Part shown: piece by piece, positions 48,078-58,942 of the stretch | Position numbering within the stretch: the first letter of the stretch is position 1 | Layout of the letters: each line of letters opens with the position of its first letter | Assembly: GCF_000265075.1 (NCBI RefSeq) | Contig: NZ_AJYA01000021.1 | Span: forward strand, 5,001 to 69,000 | DNA: 64,000 nt | Source of the DNA: Nitritalea halalkaliphila LW7 | GTDB lineage: Bacteria > Bacteroidota > Bacteroidia > Cytophagales > Cyclobacteriaceae | Direction of reading: 5' to 3' | The notes under the pieces: model-generated | The model's input: only the letters and a program-made list of their open reading frames with translations | The model's database searches: none | Told to the model about the DNA's origin: nothing | Program-made: the position numbers and the translations under genes

Positions 48078-48641
48078 ATGGCATCTACGGCAGATTTTAA
48101 AAATGGCCTTTGCTTAGTAATGAACCACGACATCTTTACGATCGTGGAATTTCAGCATGTCAAGCCTGGAAAAGGCGCCGCCTTCGTAAGAACGAAGTTG
48201 AAAAGCCTTACCAGCGGAAAAGTGCTAGACAAAACCTTCAATGCTGGGGAGAAAGTCGTCACCGCACGCGTGGAAAAACGTCCACATCAGTTTATCTATG
48301 CAGATGATATGGGCTATCACTTCATGGATTCGAACACCTTCGAGCAGATCCCCATCGAGGGAAAGTTAATCGAGCGTGCGAATCTTCTTAAGGAAGGGCA
48401 GCTGGTGGACATCCTCGTGCATGCAGAGACAGAAACTCCCTTATCGGTAGAGTTACCTCCTTTCGTGGAGCTGATGATTACCTATACAGAGCCAGGAATT
48501 AAAGGAGACACGGCTACGAACGCCCTCAAGCCGGCTACTGTAGAAACAGGCGCTACGGTTATGGTTCCTTTGTTCGTAGAACAAGACACCCTTATTAAGG
48601 TAGATACCCGGGACGGAAGTTATTCTGAACGTGTAAAATAG
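48078..48641 (+). CDS. efp: Elongation factor P
   Basis: 187 aa, intact. Three beta-barrel domains: the N-terminal KOW-like domain with the loop [15 protein letters not shown], whose Lys (~residue 34) is the tip that contacts the peptidyl-transferase centre, the OB domain ([35 protein letters not shown]) and the C-terminal OB domain ([24 protein letters not shown]). It relieves ribosome stalling at polyproline. 81 bp after fabH. Confidence 0.95.
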   Translation: MASTADFKNGLCLVMNHDIFTIVEFQHVKPGKGAAFVRTKLKSLTSGKVLDKTFNAGEKVVTARVEKRPHQFIYADDMGYHFMDSNTFEQIPIEGKLIERANLLKEGQLVDILVHAETETPLSVELPPFVELMITYTEPGIKGDTATNALKPATVETGATVMVPLFVEQDTLIKVDTRDGSYSERVK

Positions 48642-48722
48642 TACAACCTGACTGCCCAAGAGGCGTATAAATCCAAAATAACCATCTTGCCATATCGATT
48701 GGCTATACTAAACTTTAAAAAC

Positions 48723-49223
48723 ATGAAAGCAAAAGAGATTCAAGAGTTAATTGACTTTATTGCCAGCTCAGGCCTTGCTGAGGTTAAGATCGAAACGAAA
48801 GAATTAAAGTTAGCGATTAAAAAATATGCAGATGTAGCGGAAGCGCCAGCGGCACCAGCAGCACCGGCTCCTGTGGCAGCGCCTGCACCAGCAGCGGCAC
48901 CAGCTCCAGTAGCAGCAGCTCCAGTGGAGGCAGCAGCACCGGCGGCGCCAGCAGCCAGCGAAGCACCAGCTTCTGCGAATTTACTTGAAATCAAATCTCC
49001 GATGATCGGTACCTTCTACCGTACGCCAAATCCAGACAGCCCAGCTTTCGCTGAAGTAGGTGACACGGTGACTGCAGGCCAGACCGTATGTATCATCGAA
49101 GCCATGAAGTTATTTAATGAAATAGAATCCGAAATTTCCGGAAAGATCGTGAAGGTGCTCGTAGAAAATGCACAGCCGGTGGAATACGACCAGCCCCTAT
49201 TCTTAGTTGATCCTGCAGGTTAA
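48723..49223 (+). CDS. accB: Biotin carboxyl carrier protein of acetyl-CoA carboxylase
   Basis: 166 aa from the ATG at 48723 ([21 protein letters not shown]); an in-frame ATG at 48687 is upstream and not conserved-looking. A long Ala/Pro/Val linker (residues ~45-90) precedes the biotinyl domain ([23 protein letters not shown]). The biotinylated Lys is in [15 protein letters not shown]. It carries carboxybiotin between AccC and the carboxyltransferase. accC follows 26 bp downstream. Confidence 0.95.
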   Translation: MKAKEIQELIDFIASSGLAEVKIETKELKLAIKKYADVAEAPAAPAAPAPVAAPAPAAAPAPVAAAPVEAAAPAAPAASEAPASANLLEIKSPMIGTFYRTPNPDSPAFAEVGDTVTAGQTVCIIEAMKLFNEIESEISGKIVKVLVENAQPVEYDQPLFLVDPAG

Positions 49224-49249
49224 TTCATGTTTCATTAAATCTGACTACT

Positions 49250-50601
49250 GTGTTTAAAAAAATACTCATAGCGAATAGAGGAGAGATCGCCCTGCGGGTC
49301 ATCCGCACGTGCAAGGAAATGGGCATCAAAACCGTAGCCGTTTACTCTACCGCCGACAAGGACAGTTTGCATGTACGTTTTGCCGATGAAGCGGTATGTA
49401 TCGGTGCCGCTCCTTCGAAGGACTCCTACCTCAACATGTCACGGATCATCGCGGCAGCTGAAATCACAAATGCCGATGCGATTCATCCTGGCTATGGATT
49501 CCTCTCCGAAAACGCGGAATTTTCGCGCATCTGCCAGGAGCAGGGCATTAAGTTTATCGGTGCCAGCCCGGAGATGATCCAGAAAATGGGGGATAAAGCC
49601 ACCGCGAAGGCCACTATGAAAGCAGCTGGCGTTCCGACTATCCCTGGCTCAGAAGGACTTCTGGACTCTATCGAACAGGGCATGAAAATCGCCGAGGAAA
49701 TGGGGTACCCCGTAATCCTAAAAGCCACTGCTGGCGGTGGTGGTAAAGGAATGCGTATCGTAAACGACCCCTCCGAGTTTAAGAAGGCCTGGGACTCTGC
49801 ACGTCAAGAAGCAGCCGCAGCCTTCGGTAATGATGGTTTATATCTCGAGAAGTTCGTAGAAGAGCCACGCCATATCGAAATCCAAATCATCGGCGACTCG
49901 ACAGGACGCGCTTGCCACCTCTCTGAAAGAGACTGCTCCATCCAAAGAAGACATCAAAAACTCGTAGAAGAGACTCCTAGTCCTTTTATGACCGATGAAC
50001 TACGCGAGAAAATGGGTGCTGCAGCCATTAAAGGGCAGAAGCCATCAACTACGAAGGCGCCGGGACCATCGAATTCTTAGTGGATAAGCACCGCAACTTC
50101 TACTTCATGGAGATGAATACGCGTATCCAAGTAGAGCATCCGATTACAGAAGAGGTAACAGATTTCGACCTGATCAAGGAGCAAATTAAAGTAGCCGCTG
50201 GCGAAAAAATATCGGGTAAAAATTACTTCCCGAAACTTTACGCCATGGAATGCCGCATTAACGCAGAGGATCCAGCAAACGGATTCCGCCCTTCTCCAGG
50301 CCGCATCAACAACCTACACCTTCCCGGAGGCCGCGGTGTGCGTGTGGATAGCCACGTGTATGCAGGCTACGTGATTCCACCGAATTACGATTCGATGATC
50401 GCGAAATTAATTGTTTCTGGTCAGTCCCGCGAAGAGGTGATTGTCCGCATGAAGCGCGCCTTAGAGGAATTCGTGATCGATGGAATTAAGACGACAATTC
50501 CTTTCCACATCGCTTTGATGGAAGATGAGCAGTTTAAGGCAGGTAATTTCACCACGAAATTCCTCGACTCCTTTGACTTCTCTATTCTAAAAAATAAGTA
50601 A
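49250..50601 (+). CDS. accC: Acetyl-CoA carboxylase, biotin carboxylase subunit (one frame break)
   Basis: About 450 aa restored. Starts at the GTG at 49250: [27 protein letters not shown]-grasp motifs: [63 protein letters not shown], and [16 protein letters not shown] with the catalytic Arg. It carboxylates the biotin on AccB. The break near 50033 is one missing G (GGG for GGGG), restoring [21 protein letters not shown] terminator follows at 50672. Confidence 0.95.
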
Positions 50602-50671
50602 GTCTCTGCTTCGCCCCTTTCGGGGCAAAGCAAAAATAGTCCTCATGGGAATTTAATTCTCCCAAGCACAG

Positions 50672-50702
50672 ACGGCTGGTTAAGGATAACCAGCCGTTTT
50701 TT
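50672..50702 (+). terminator. Intrinsic terminator after accC
   Basis: ACGGCTGGTTA pairs with TAACCAGCCGT (11 bp) and is followed by TTTTTT. Between accC and this site lies another GC hairpin (GCTTcGCCCC / GGGGCaAAGC near 50610-50633) without a T-run. Confidence 0.88.
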
Positions 50703-50782
50703 AATGGTTCCCTTGAGAAGCGCTTCATGCGGGCATAGTCGAATGTAAGTGCTTCACCACATGCTTCCACATGCTTACACCA

Positions 50783-51865
50783 TCAATCCTGCAGGGCAAT
50801 GCGTACTTTTTGACCAGCTTTCAGCTCATCGGAAGCCCTCATGAGTAAAACATCGCCCGCTTCTAAATCGCCGAAAACTTCTGTTTTACCCGCTTTTGAA
50901 ATTCCGGTACGTACGTCTACCCACTCCATTTGGGTATCCCGCACGCGGATAACAAACTTACGCTCTAGGGTAGTTGCTACAGCTGCTGACGGCACCACGA
51001 AGGAAGGCTCTTCCCGCGCTAATTTTAACTCCACTGTAGCATACATACCCGGCAGAATCTGACCCTCCGCATTGTCAAATGTATACTCCCAAGTTTCTGT
51101 GCGCGTCTGTGGATGAATGCTGCCCGATTTACGCGCCAGTCTCGCAGAAAACTCGCTTTGGCGCAAGCCGTCCACCCGAAAAGTCAGTTCCTCTGACTCG
51201 GGAAGTGCCTGCACATAAGCTTCGGGAACATGCACGCGCAGACGTAAAAGATCCGGCCGCTCCACGACAAGGAGTCGATTTCCATTCTGCCGAGAAGCAA
51301 AATCCCCTGGGTCTACCCCGCGACTGGTCACTACCCCGGTAAAAGGAGCCCGAATGCGCAGGTACTCCTGCTGCTCGCGGTAGCTTTGGGCTAACAGCCG
51401 GGCCGCCTGCCAGCGTGCACTGTCGGCCTGGGCTTGGCCCCGCAGAGTGCTGAGTGCCACCGCTGCTACTGTCCCCTCTGTGCGAGCAGCTTGCAGGGTC
51501 CTACGGTATTGCTCCTCCGACGCGCGATACCGTGCTTCCGCTTCCAAGAGGCGTGCTTCTGCCTCGGCCGTCTGACTTTTCACTTCTGGGGCATCTAGGA
51601 GCAAAAGCTCTTGTCCCTTTTGGACACGATCTCCGATATCCACCTGCACGCGCTGCACATAGGCATCGACTTTTGTGTAAAGCTCCGCCCGCTCATAAGG
51701 CAAAAGCTCTGCCGGCAGCCGAAGTGTGATGGCCACAGCTTCCTTTTTTAGTTGAAAAGCTGCGCGAACATCCTCAGGTGTATCCTGCTGCGGTGCATCT
51801 GTCTGACACGCCATCAGCTGGAGGAGGAAAAAACAAGTAAAAAGGGAATAAATAGATTGCTGCAT
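50783..51865 (-). CDS. RND efflux periplasmic adaptor (HlyD/MFP family), lipoprotein
   Basis: 360 aa from the ATG at 51865 (MQQSIYSLFTCFFLLQLMAC), 4 bp after the RND transporter stop. Lipobox LLQLMACQTD. Barrel-sandwich segments are YTKVDAYVQRVQVDIGDRVQKGQELLLLDAPEV and IRAPFTGVVTSRGVDPGDF, flanking an alpha-hairpin rich in Ala/Gln/Arg (residues ~105-165). It bridges the inner-membrane pump and the outer membrane channel encoded upstream. Intact frame. Confidence 0.9.
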   Translation of the reverse strand: MQQSIYSLFTCFFLLQLMACQTDAPQQDTPEDVRAAFQLKKEAVAITLRLPAELLPYERAELYTKVDAYVQRVQVDIGDRVQKGQELLLLDAPEVKSQTAEAEARLLEAEARYRASEEQYRRTLQAARTEGTVAAVALSTLRGQAQADSARWQAARLLAQSYREQQEYLRIRAPFTGVVTSRGVDPGDFASRQNGNRLLVVERPDLLRLRVHVPEAYVQALPESEELTFRVDGLRQSEFSARLARKSGSIHPQTRTETWEYTFDNAEGQILPGMYATVELKLAREEPSFVVPSAAVATTLERKFVIRVRDTQMEWVDVRTGISKAGKTEVFGDLEAGDVLLMRASDELKAGQKVRIALQD

Positions 51866-51869
51866 ACGA

Positions 51870-54800
51870 TCAGGTATTATCTTGGTAGTAAACACTCGCG
51901 GTATCGGTAGGGTGAAGGGAAGGACTTTGATAGGGCCGCTTGCCAACGAAATGATGGTAAACCAGCGGCAGGAAAAACAGGGTGCTGACTAGGGAGAAGA
52001 GTAGTCCTCCGATCACCGCTACACCGAGCGGTGCGATCTGATCCCCACCTTCACCGAGGCCCAAGGCCATGGGGCTCACACCGACGATCATAGTCAGACT
52101 GGTCATCAAAATCGGGCGCACACGATTTTCAGCAGCTAAGCGGTAGGCGGAAGAAGCTCCGCTCTTTCGTAAATCTTCCGCTCGTGTGACGAATAAAATA
52201 GCATTGGCCACGGCTACTCCCACCGCCATAATCATCCCCATATAGGACTGGATATTCAAGGTGTGTCCAGTGAGTAAAAGTAGCAAGAGCGAGCCTGCCA
52301 CCACAGCTGGAACTAACATAAGGATAACTGCCGCCGCCCGAAAAGACTGAAAACTCGCTGCCAGCATCAGCACGATAACTACGATGGCGATAAATAGGCC
52401 CAGCTGCAGCTCGCGAGTGGTCTGTCCGAGAAGATCCACCTGCCCCTTCTGGACGATTTGAACCCCCGGAGGCAAATCCCCTAGTGCTACGATGGCTTGA
52501 TCCAATCGTTTTACCGCTCTTCCTAAATCTGTAGCATGGGTATTCGCAGTGACGGTTACATAACGCTGCTGGTTCAGGCGATCATAGGCAGCAGGCGTTT
52601 TCAAGGTCTCAAACTGTGCTACGTCACGTAGAAAGACTTTTTCACCGCTCCGACTTGTAATGGGTACCAGCTCCACATCCGCCTGGTCCGCCACCAAATA
52701 CTGGGGATACTCCACTTGCACCTGGTAGGCCACCGCTGACTCAGGGTCGCGCCAATAATTAGGCTCCGTAAAACGGCTAGAAGAAGTGGCCGTCACCAAA
52801 GCCTCCGAAATTTCCTTTACCGTGAGACCGAGCTGCCCAGCCTTCACGCGGTCGATCTGAATTTTTAGGGTAGGGTAATCCAGTGGTGTAGCCACCTGCA
52901 CATCACGAAATACAGGGTCTTCACTGAGGTGCTGGCGCAAATCCCGGGCGACCGCATAAGAACTAGCCAGGTTTTTCCCTAAAATAGCCACCTCTATCGG
53001 GTTATTGGCCCCGAGGTTCAAAACCTGGTCTACCAGGTCTCCCGGCTCGAAAGAAATTCGCGCCTCTGGTAGCTCCTCGCGCACCTTTGCACGCAGCTGC
53101 TCCTTAAATGCTTCTATTCGTATACCTGCCCGCTTTTTTAAATTGATCCGCGTAACGGATTCATGCGGACCGCTGGTCCAAAGGTGAATCAAGTTGACCG
53201 GAAAGCTAGAAGGCTGCGTACCGACAAAGGCCGAGCTGATGTCGATATTTCCAGCGCTACCACCTCTTCTGCCAGTGCCAAGAGCTTCTGAGTAGCCTCC
53301 TCGGTGCGCTCTAAGCGCGTACCCGTGTCCAGACGTAAACGCACTACCGCCTGTCCTGCATCCACTTTCGGAAAAATATCCAAGCCAATAAGTGCAAATC
53401 CACCGATAAAAAGCCCTGCCGCAAGGAGAAAATATAGGGATAGGGTACGCACATGATGCTTATCAAAGGTCTGGAGGCGATGCAGGTACCGCTCCCGAAA
53501 ACGGTTAAACCGTGGCGACTCCGCCTCGGGCCCATGCGCCTTCATCAGCCATACTGCCAAAACAGGCACTAGGGTCATCGATATCAAAAAGGAAGCTATC
53601 ATCGCGAAGCCTACCGCCAGAGACATGGGTAAAAACATCCCTTTAGGCACCCCCGACATAAAAAAAGCCGGCGCGAAAACCGCCAATATGCTAAACAGAA
53701 TCAATAACTTCGGCGTGACGATTTCCTTACACCCTTCTAAAATAGCGGGAACCCTTTTTTTCCCATTTCCAGATGCCGATGAATATTTTCGATGGTGACG
53801 GTAGCCTCATCTACGAGTATCCCGATAGCTAAGGCTAATCCTCCTAGAGTCATGATGTTAATGGTTTGACCGACAAGCTTAAGCAAAATAAGAGAGCTCA
53901 ACAAGGCGATGGGGATGGTGAGCACCACGATAAGCGCCCCTCTTCTGTCACCCAAGAAAAGTAAGACCATAAAACCGGTCAGCAGGGCGCCAAGCCCTCC
54001 TTCGAAAAGTACATTGCGCAGTGAATAAATCACATAGCCAGACTGATCGAAGGCATAAGACACTTGGATATCGTCAGGAATGGCGGCCTGCATGCGCGGA
54101 AGTGCCTCTTTAACATTTTTTACCACCTCCCATGTGGAGGCATCGGCACGCTTCGTGACAGGGATATAAACAGAGCGCGCACCATTTACGAGGGCATAGC
54201 CAGTCGTCACATCCGAAGCTATCTCTATCTGGGCTACATCTTTTAAAAAAACGGCAGGGCCATGACCAATAGTAAGCGGTATCGTTTCAAAATCAGCGAT
54301 GCTTTCCGCCACTGCATTGGTAGGTGTCAGCAGCATCTCATCTCCTTGGCGTAAATTTCCCGCAGGCTTATAACATTATATTGAGCGAGGGCTGCCACCA
54401 CCTCATCGGGGCTAAACGCATAGCGCTGCATTTTTCAGGATCTAGCCTCACGATCACTGACTTCGCACTCCCCCCGAAAGGAGGTGGTGCAGAGACGCCT
54501 GGCAAGGTGGAAAACATAGGACGAACATTAAACAGCGCAAGGTCAGAAATCTCACCTAAGGTGCGTGTCTCCGAAGAAAAAATGAGTTGCCCCACCGGCA
54601 CAGATCCAGCATCAAAACGCGTAATAAAGGGAGGTACCGTTCCAGGGGGCATAAAGGCCCGAGAGCGATTAACATAACCTACCACCTCGGCAGCAGCCTG
54701 ACTCATATCCGTGCCTTCATGAAAAATGATTTTGATGAGTGCATTACCCTGCACAGACTTCGACTCCACTGTTTTCACTCCTGTGACGTACAGGAAATGA

Positions 54801-55005
54801 TACTCGTAATAATTTGTCACAAAAGACTCCATCTGATCAGGCGAAAGCCACCATAAGGCTGCGCCACGTAAATGGTAGGCAATCCAAAGGTGGGGAAGAT
54901 GTCGATTTTCATCGACCGAATGGCCAGAAAAGAAAAAACAGCGATGGCCAGTAGGGCGACCATGACGGTTAGGGGCTTTCGAAGAGATCCTTCTATTAGT
55001 TGCAT
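51870..55005 (-). CDS. RND-family efflux transporter (AcrB/CusA-type; five frame breaks)
   Basis: About 1,045 aa restored, full length for the family. The first membrane helix is [67 protein letters not shown] with the proton-relay Asp, and in the second half [24 protein letters not shown] and [22 protein letters not shown], follow. Breaks lie near 54847, 54409, 54365, 53757 and 53254; most need one C, and the site at 53757 has one A too many. The type (drug versus metal or solvent) is not evident. It sits between the TolC-like and adaptor genes with 3-4 bp gaps. Confidence 0.9.
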
Positions 55006-55008
55006 AGC

Positions 55009-56374
55009 TTATTCGGATAAAGAGGCGAGAAATAATGTGACATCCCCACGGACTGCGGCATAATACAAGAGTGCCTTCCACATCTCCACCTTAATTTCGA
55101 TACTTTCTGCCTCTGCCTGAGCAAGGTCAGCTTGACCTTGGATGAGGTCATTCGCTTGAATCAAGCCCGCATCATAGTTGGCCCGCAAGGACCGAAAGCT
55201 GTACTGTGCCGCCTCCACATAACGGGGAGCGATACGAGCCGCTTCCACCGCATGCGAAAGTGTCGCCACCGCTACCGTTCTGTCTTTTTCAAGTGCACGC
55301 TCCACCTGCAACTCATAAACTTCCGCAGCAGAAATTAGCGCTTTTTGGCGCTGCATCAACTTAGAAGTTCTCGAAAATTGCAGCAGGGGTAGCACCACTT
55401 GGAAGCCCATCCCGTAATTGTACTTGGAAAATGCCAGGCCATCGGTAGGAGAATCAAAACCGCCCTCAAAAAGAATGGAGGAGCCGCGTGCAAAGGCTGT
55501 CGCCCAAAAGTTTAAATCAGGCAGCAGAGAGCGATTTAATTCGGTCTGAAGGGATTGAGCGAGCTGCGTCTGCGTGCGGGAACGCTGCAGCAGGGGGTGA
55601 CCTTCTGGATTTACTTCCGAAGGCATAGCTAGAATTCGGTCTAAAGAGGCATCGATGTGGATCACTTGCATATCGTCTCCAAGTAGTTCGCGCACACGAG
55701 CACGGGTGGCAGCTACATTTTTCTGAGCCTGCAAAAAAGAAATGGAAGCACGCGCAAACAAGGCATTAAACTGCGCAGAATCGACCGCAGGACGCAAGCC
55801 ATTTTCTACCAAGACACTGGAAAGCGCTAGGTTATCCGCGTAGCGCTCTTTATTTTTTTCGGCAGCCTCTACCCTAGCTACCGCCGCCCAATAGTTTAGG
55901 TAAGCTTCTATAAACCGCACCTGGTGCTCTAAAAGCGTCAGCGCTTGCTCCTGCTGCGCGAGCTCTTGGCTGAGGACGCGCCGATTGAATGCGGCTCGAA
56001 CGCTTTCCAAAAGTAAACGGTGTCCAGTTCATCAGCAGGGAGGCCGCAGAACCAAACACCATGTCGAAAGAATTTTCCAAAACAGGTGGCCCAGAAATGG
56101 GTAAGACCAAATTAGGCAAAAACATGCCCGTAATGTTATTATTAGTAGAGTAAATCAGTTGATAAGAGCCATCTAAAGTGGGCATAAGCGCCGAACGCTC
56201 GTACTGCACCTGCCGGCGCGCTGCCTCAAGTTCGAATCCTTTCGCACGTAACTCAGGGTAATTCGCCGTGCTTAGCTCTACAAGCGTGCGAAGCTCTCCC
56301 TGAGCACTGAGGGTAGTACTACCGCAAACTAAGACAAGCAGCAGCAGGCTAGTTTTCAAATAATTTTTCAACAT
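55009..56374 (-). CDS. TolC-family outer membrane efflux protein (one frame break)
   Basis: About 454 aa restored. Signal peptide ([16 protein letters not shown]). Two OEP repeats: [35 protein letters not shown] in the first, and [35 protein letters not shown] in the second, with long coiled helices and barrel strands. The break near 56000 appears to be one extra A (GGAAAGC for GGAAGC), joining TPFTFG to [11 protein letters not shown]. It forms the outer duct of the tripartite pump and is the first gene of that operon. Confidence 0.88.
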
Positions 56375-56539
56375 AGGGACTCAACAAGCAAGGGGAATGA
56401 TTAGCTTGTACAAAAATAAGGGAACCTTTAGGAGGTCTTGTGGTAAAATCAATCCGCAAAATGGTAAAAATGAAAGGCTCGCTACAGCCTAATCCTATTT
56501 TTCAAAAGATTTTCAGGCATTCCTCTGGCCGTTCACGTT

Positions 56540-57374
56540 TCACTGATCGCCAAAATAGCGTGCTCGATATTGATGAGGCGTCTCCCCTGTATGCTTTTTG
56601 AAAAACTTGACAAAATAGGATGCGTCATTAAAAGAAAAATAATCAGCGATCTGGTTAATGTTTTGATCGGTATGCAGAATAACCCGCTTTGCTTCCAGCA
56701 CAAGCTGTGCGCTTATGTGCTCGGAGGCAGTGCTGCCTGTTTTCTTTTTGCAGGCCTGATTTAAATTTTGTGGAGAGGTCTGTAATAATGCCGCATAAGC
56801 CGCCACTCGATGCAGGGGCGGATGCTGCGTGGCCAGAAGGCCCAGAAAGCGGTCACAAAGCGGTTGCTCCACACCTGACTGCGTTCCCGTCCGTAGCTGC
56901 AAAGCTATTTTGGCAAGCAAGACAGACAGATATCCTTTAATGAGTGTCTCTTGCTGCGGAGTGGGTTCTTGCGCGCTATGCAAAACATCCGCTAAAATAG
57001 GCCCAACGAAAGGGTCCTTCCAATCCGAAATACGAGTTAAATCGCCCAACTGCTGGATCTGTTGGAGTAGCCTCCCTTCCTTTATAGGATCGATATAGGC
57101 TTCTTTAAACATCAACACGAAGCCTTTAGGAATAGCAGTGAACTGCCAAAAATGCAATTGACCCGGCTTTAGAAAGAAAACATCCGGAGCCTTTATTTGA
57201 AATTTCTCCGTCTCCACCAGTGAAGCCCTCCCCCTCTGCCAAATAAATGAGTTCATAATAACCCTCATGCGTATGCGGCTTGGTTTTTTTTATCAGTGGC
57301 TTAAAGCGGGAAATTTTGAAAAGTTCCTGCTTTTCTAACTTGTTAATGCTTCGAATAAGTGATTCTGCCTCCAT
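56540..57374 (-). CDS. AraC-family transcriptional regulator (one frame break)
   Basis: About 277 aa restored; the ATG at 57374 (MEAESLIRSINKLEK) is taken, though 57392 is possible. The N-terminal cupin-like sensor has PHTHEGYYELIYLAEGEG and FFLKPGQLHFWQFT. The C-terminal double helix-turn-helix has SPQNLNQACKKKTGSTASEHISAQLVLEAKRVILHTDQNINQIADYFSFNDASYFVKFFKKHTGETPHQYR, the AraC signature. The break near 57225 is probably one base too many. It is encoded 165 bp upstream of the efflux operon on the same strand and is its likely regulator. Confidence 0.88.
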
Positions 57375-57475
57375 AGCAGGTACAAGATGCATATTTTCTA
57401 TCTGATTTCACATCAACTACCCCCTTTTATGACCTTCGAAAAGAAAGAAATGCCTCGTAAGCAACGAGAACACCT

Positions 57476-58785
57476 CTATTCCTCCACTCCGAGTACTTCC
57501 AATAAGCGCTCGTTATCTGCATGGGCAGCAAAACGATTAAATTCTAAAAAGTAACCCCCAGGATCTGTGCCTACGAAAGCTTCATAACGCCCCTCACTAC
57601 CTACATACTTATTTTGATGCAGCGGGAAAGGAGAGGTAGCCTGCACATACGCATACCAGCTTCCCAGTCAGCCACTAGCAGGGCCATACTCGCCCCTTTT
57701 TTTTCAGTAAAGCGATGCATACCCCGACGCTCATCTACTAAACCAATATACCCAGTTTCAGAAGCTTGATACACATGGGCCCATCCTTGATCCACGCGTA
57801 AAGGCAGACCGATCGTTTCGGTATAAAACAAGGCAGCCTCCTGTAAATCTTCGTAGTACATCCAGTATACTGCACCATAAAATCCTTTACGCGAGGTGCT
57901 GCCCACAGAATGCAGCTCTAAAGGAGCATAGCGCCGCAGTTGCGGCAAAAGCACCTCATTTTCAGGATGCTGCTTAAAGGTCTCAAACTCTAAAAGGTAT
58001 CCCTCAGGATCCACAACCACAAACCCGTCGTGAGCTGCACCCTCCTTTGGCTTATACGGATACTTGATCTCCACCCCTTCAGCCTGCAGGTAGGTATACC
58101 AGTCAGGAAGAGCATCAGTAAGCAAGGCTATGGCCACCGTTTTCGGTTCATCAGACTGATGACGACCTATAGTCGCATCTACCAGGGTAAGAAAGGCGTC
58201 CTGTGCAATACGAAAGGTCTGCGCAAAACCATAATCCGACACTTTTTCTAAACCCAGCAGTTCCCCGTAAAACTGCTCTGCTGCGGGCAAATCCTCGTAG
58301 TACAGGAAAATATTCGTTCCTTGTATTCCGAAATCGGGTAGACTACGAAAAGATGAATTTGTGGCCAAAAGCGTATTCACATATGTAGTAGGATACCCCA
58401 ATAAACGTCCAAAGCGCCGCGCCACTTGTTCCTCTTCCAACTGCTCCTGGTGCTCTTTTAAATCCAAATACGCAGCTAAAGCATTCCCCTTATAAACGAG
58501 CAGCACTTCTCGGTCTGCTCCCGCCCCTGTGGGAAACAAGAGCGTGCGAATCAGAGAAGGCTCTCGGTAAAGCTCAACCCCTGCCTCTTCCGCCATACGC
58601 GTAGCTTCCTCCCAGATTTCATCTAGCTCCGAAGGGGTCATAGGCGCACTTAAAGCGATGGGCTTAACCTCTGCCGCTACCATCTCCATAAACGCGGAAA
58701 GTTGACCCAGCCGTTTAATCTTTTCTGCATCAGACTGACAGCCTAAAACCAAGAAACAAAGCAGAAGAGGTAACAAGTAGTTCAT
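57476..58785 (-). CDS. Double VOC-domain (glyoxalase/bleomycin-resistance-like) lipoprotein (one frame break)
   Basis: About 436 aa restored. Lipobox LLLCFLVLGCQSD. Residues ~20-150 have no clear homology; two VOC modules follow: NIFLYYEDLPAAEQFYGELLGLEKVSDYGFAQTFRI and YWMYYEDLQEAALFYTETIGLPLRVDQGWAHVYQ, each closing with DPEGYLLEFETF- / DPGGYFLEFNRF-type metal-site strands. The break near 57661 needs one C; repaired, the protein runs on to LLEVLGVEE at 57476. An exported VOC protein is unusual; small-molecule binding or detoxification beside an efflux operon is plausible but unproven. Confidence 0.78.
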
Positions 58786-58942
58786 AGGGACTAGAGTTTC
58801 TGCTCAAGTTACAACATTCGCCTAAAATCCTCCAGCACTTCGACAAAAGAAATACTGGAAGAAATAAATAAGACGCTAAGGTTCACCGCCCCACTCCTTT
58901 CTTCCAGTCAGTGGCTCGCCACCCCCCTAATGGAATGCCGAT

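Noticed and set aside
48837-48960. Repetitive Ala/Pro-coding stretch as a possible tandem repeat
   Set aside because: It is the flexible linker normal for AccB, not a DNA repeat element.
50605-50640. GC hairpin right after accC as the main terminator
   Set aside because: There is no T-run on either side; the hairpin at 50672-50702 is the better terminator.
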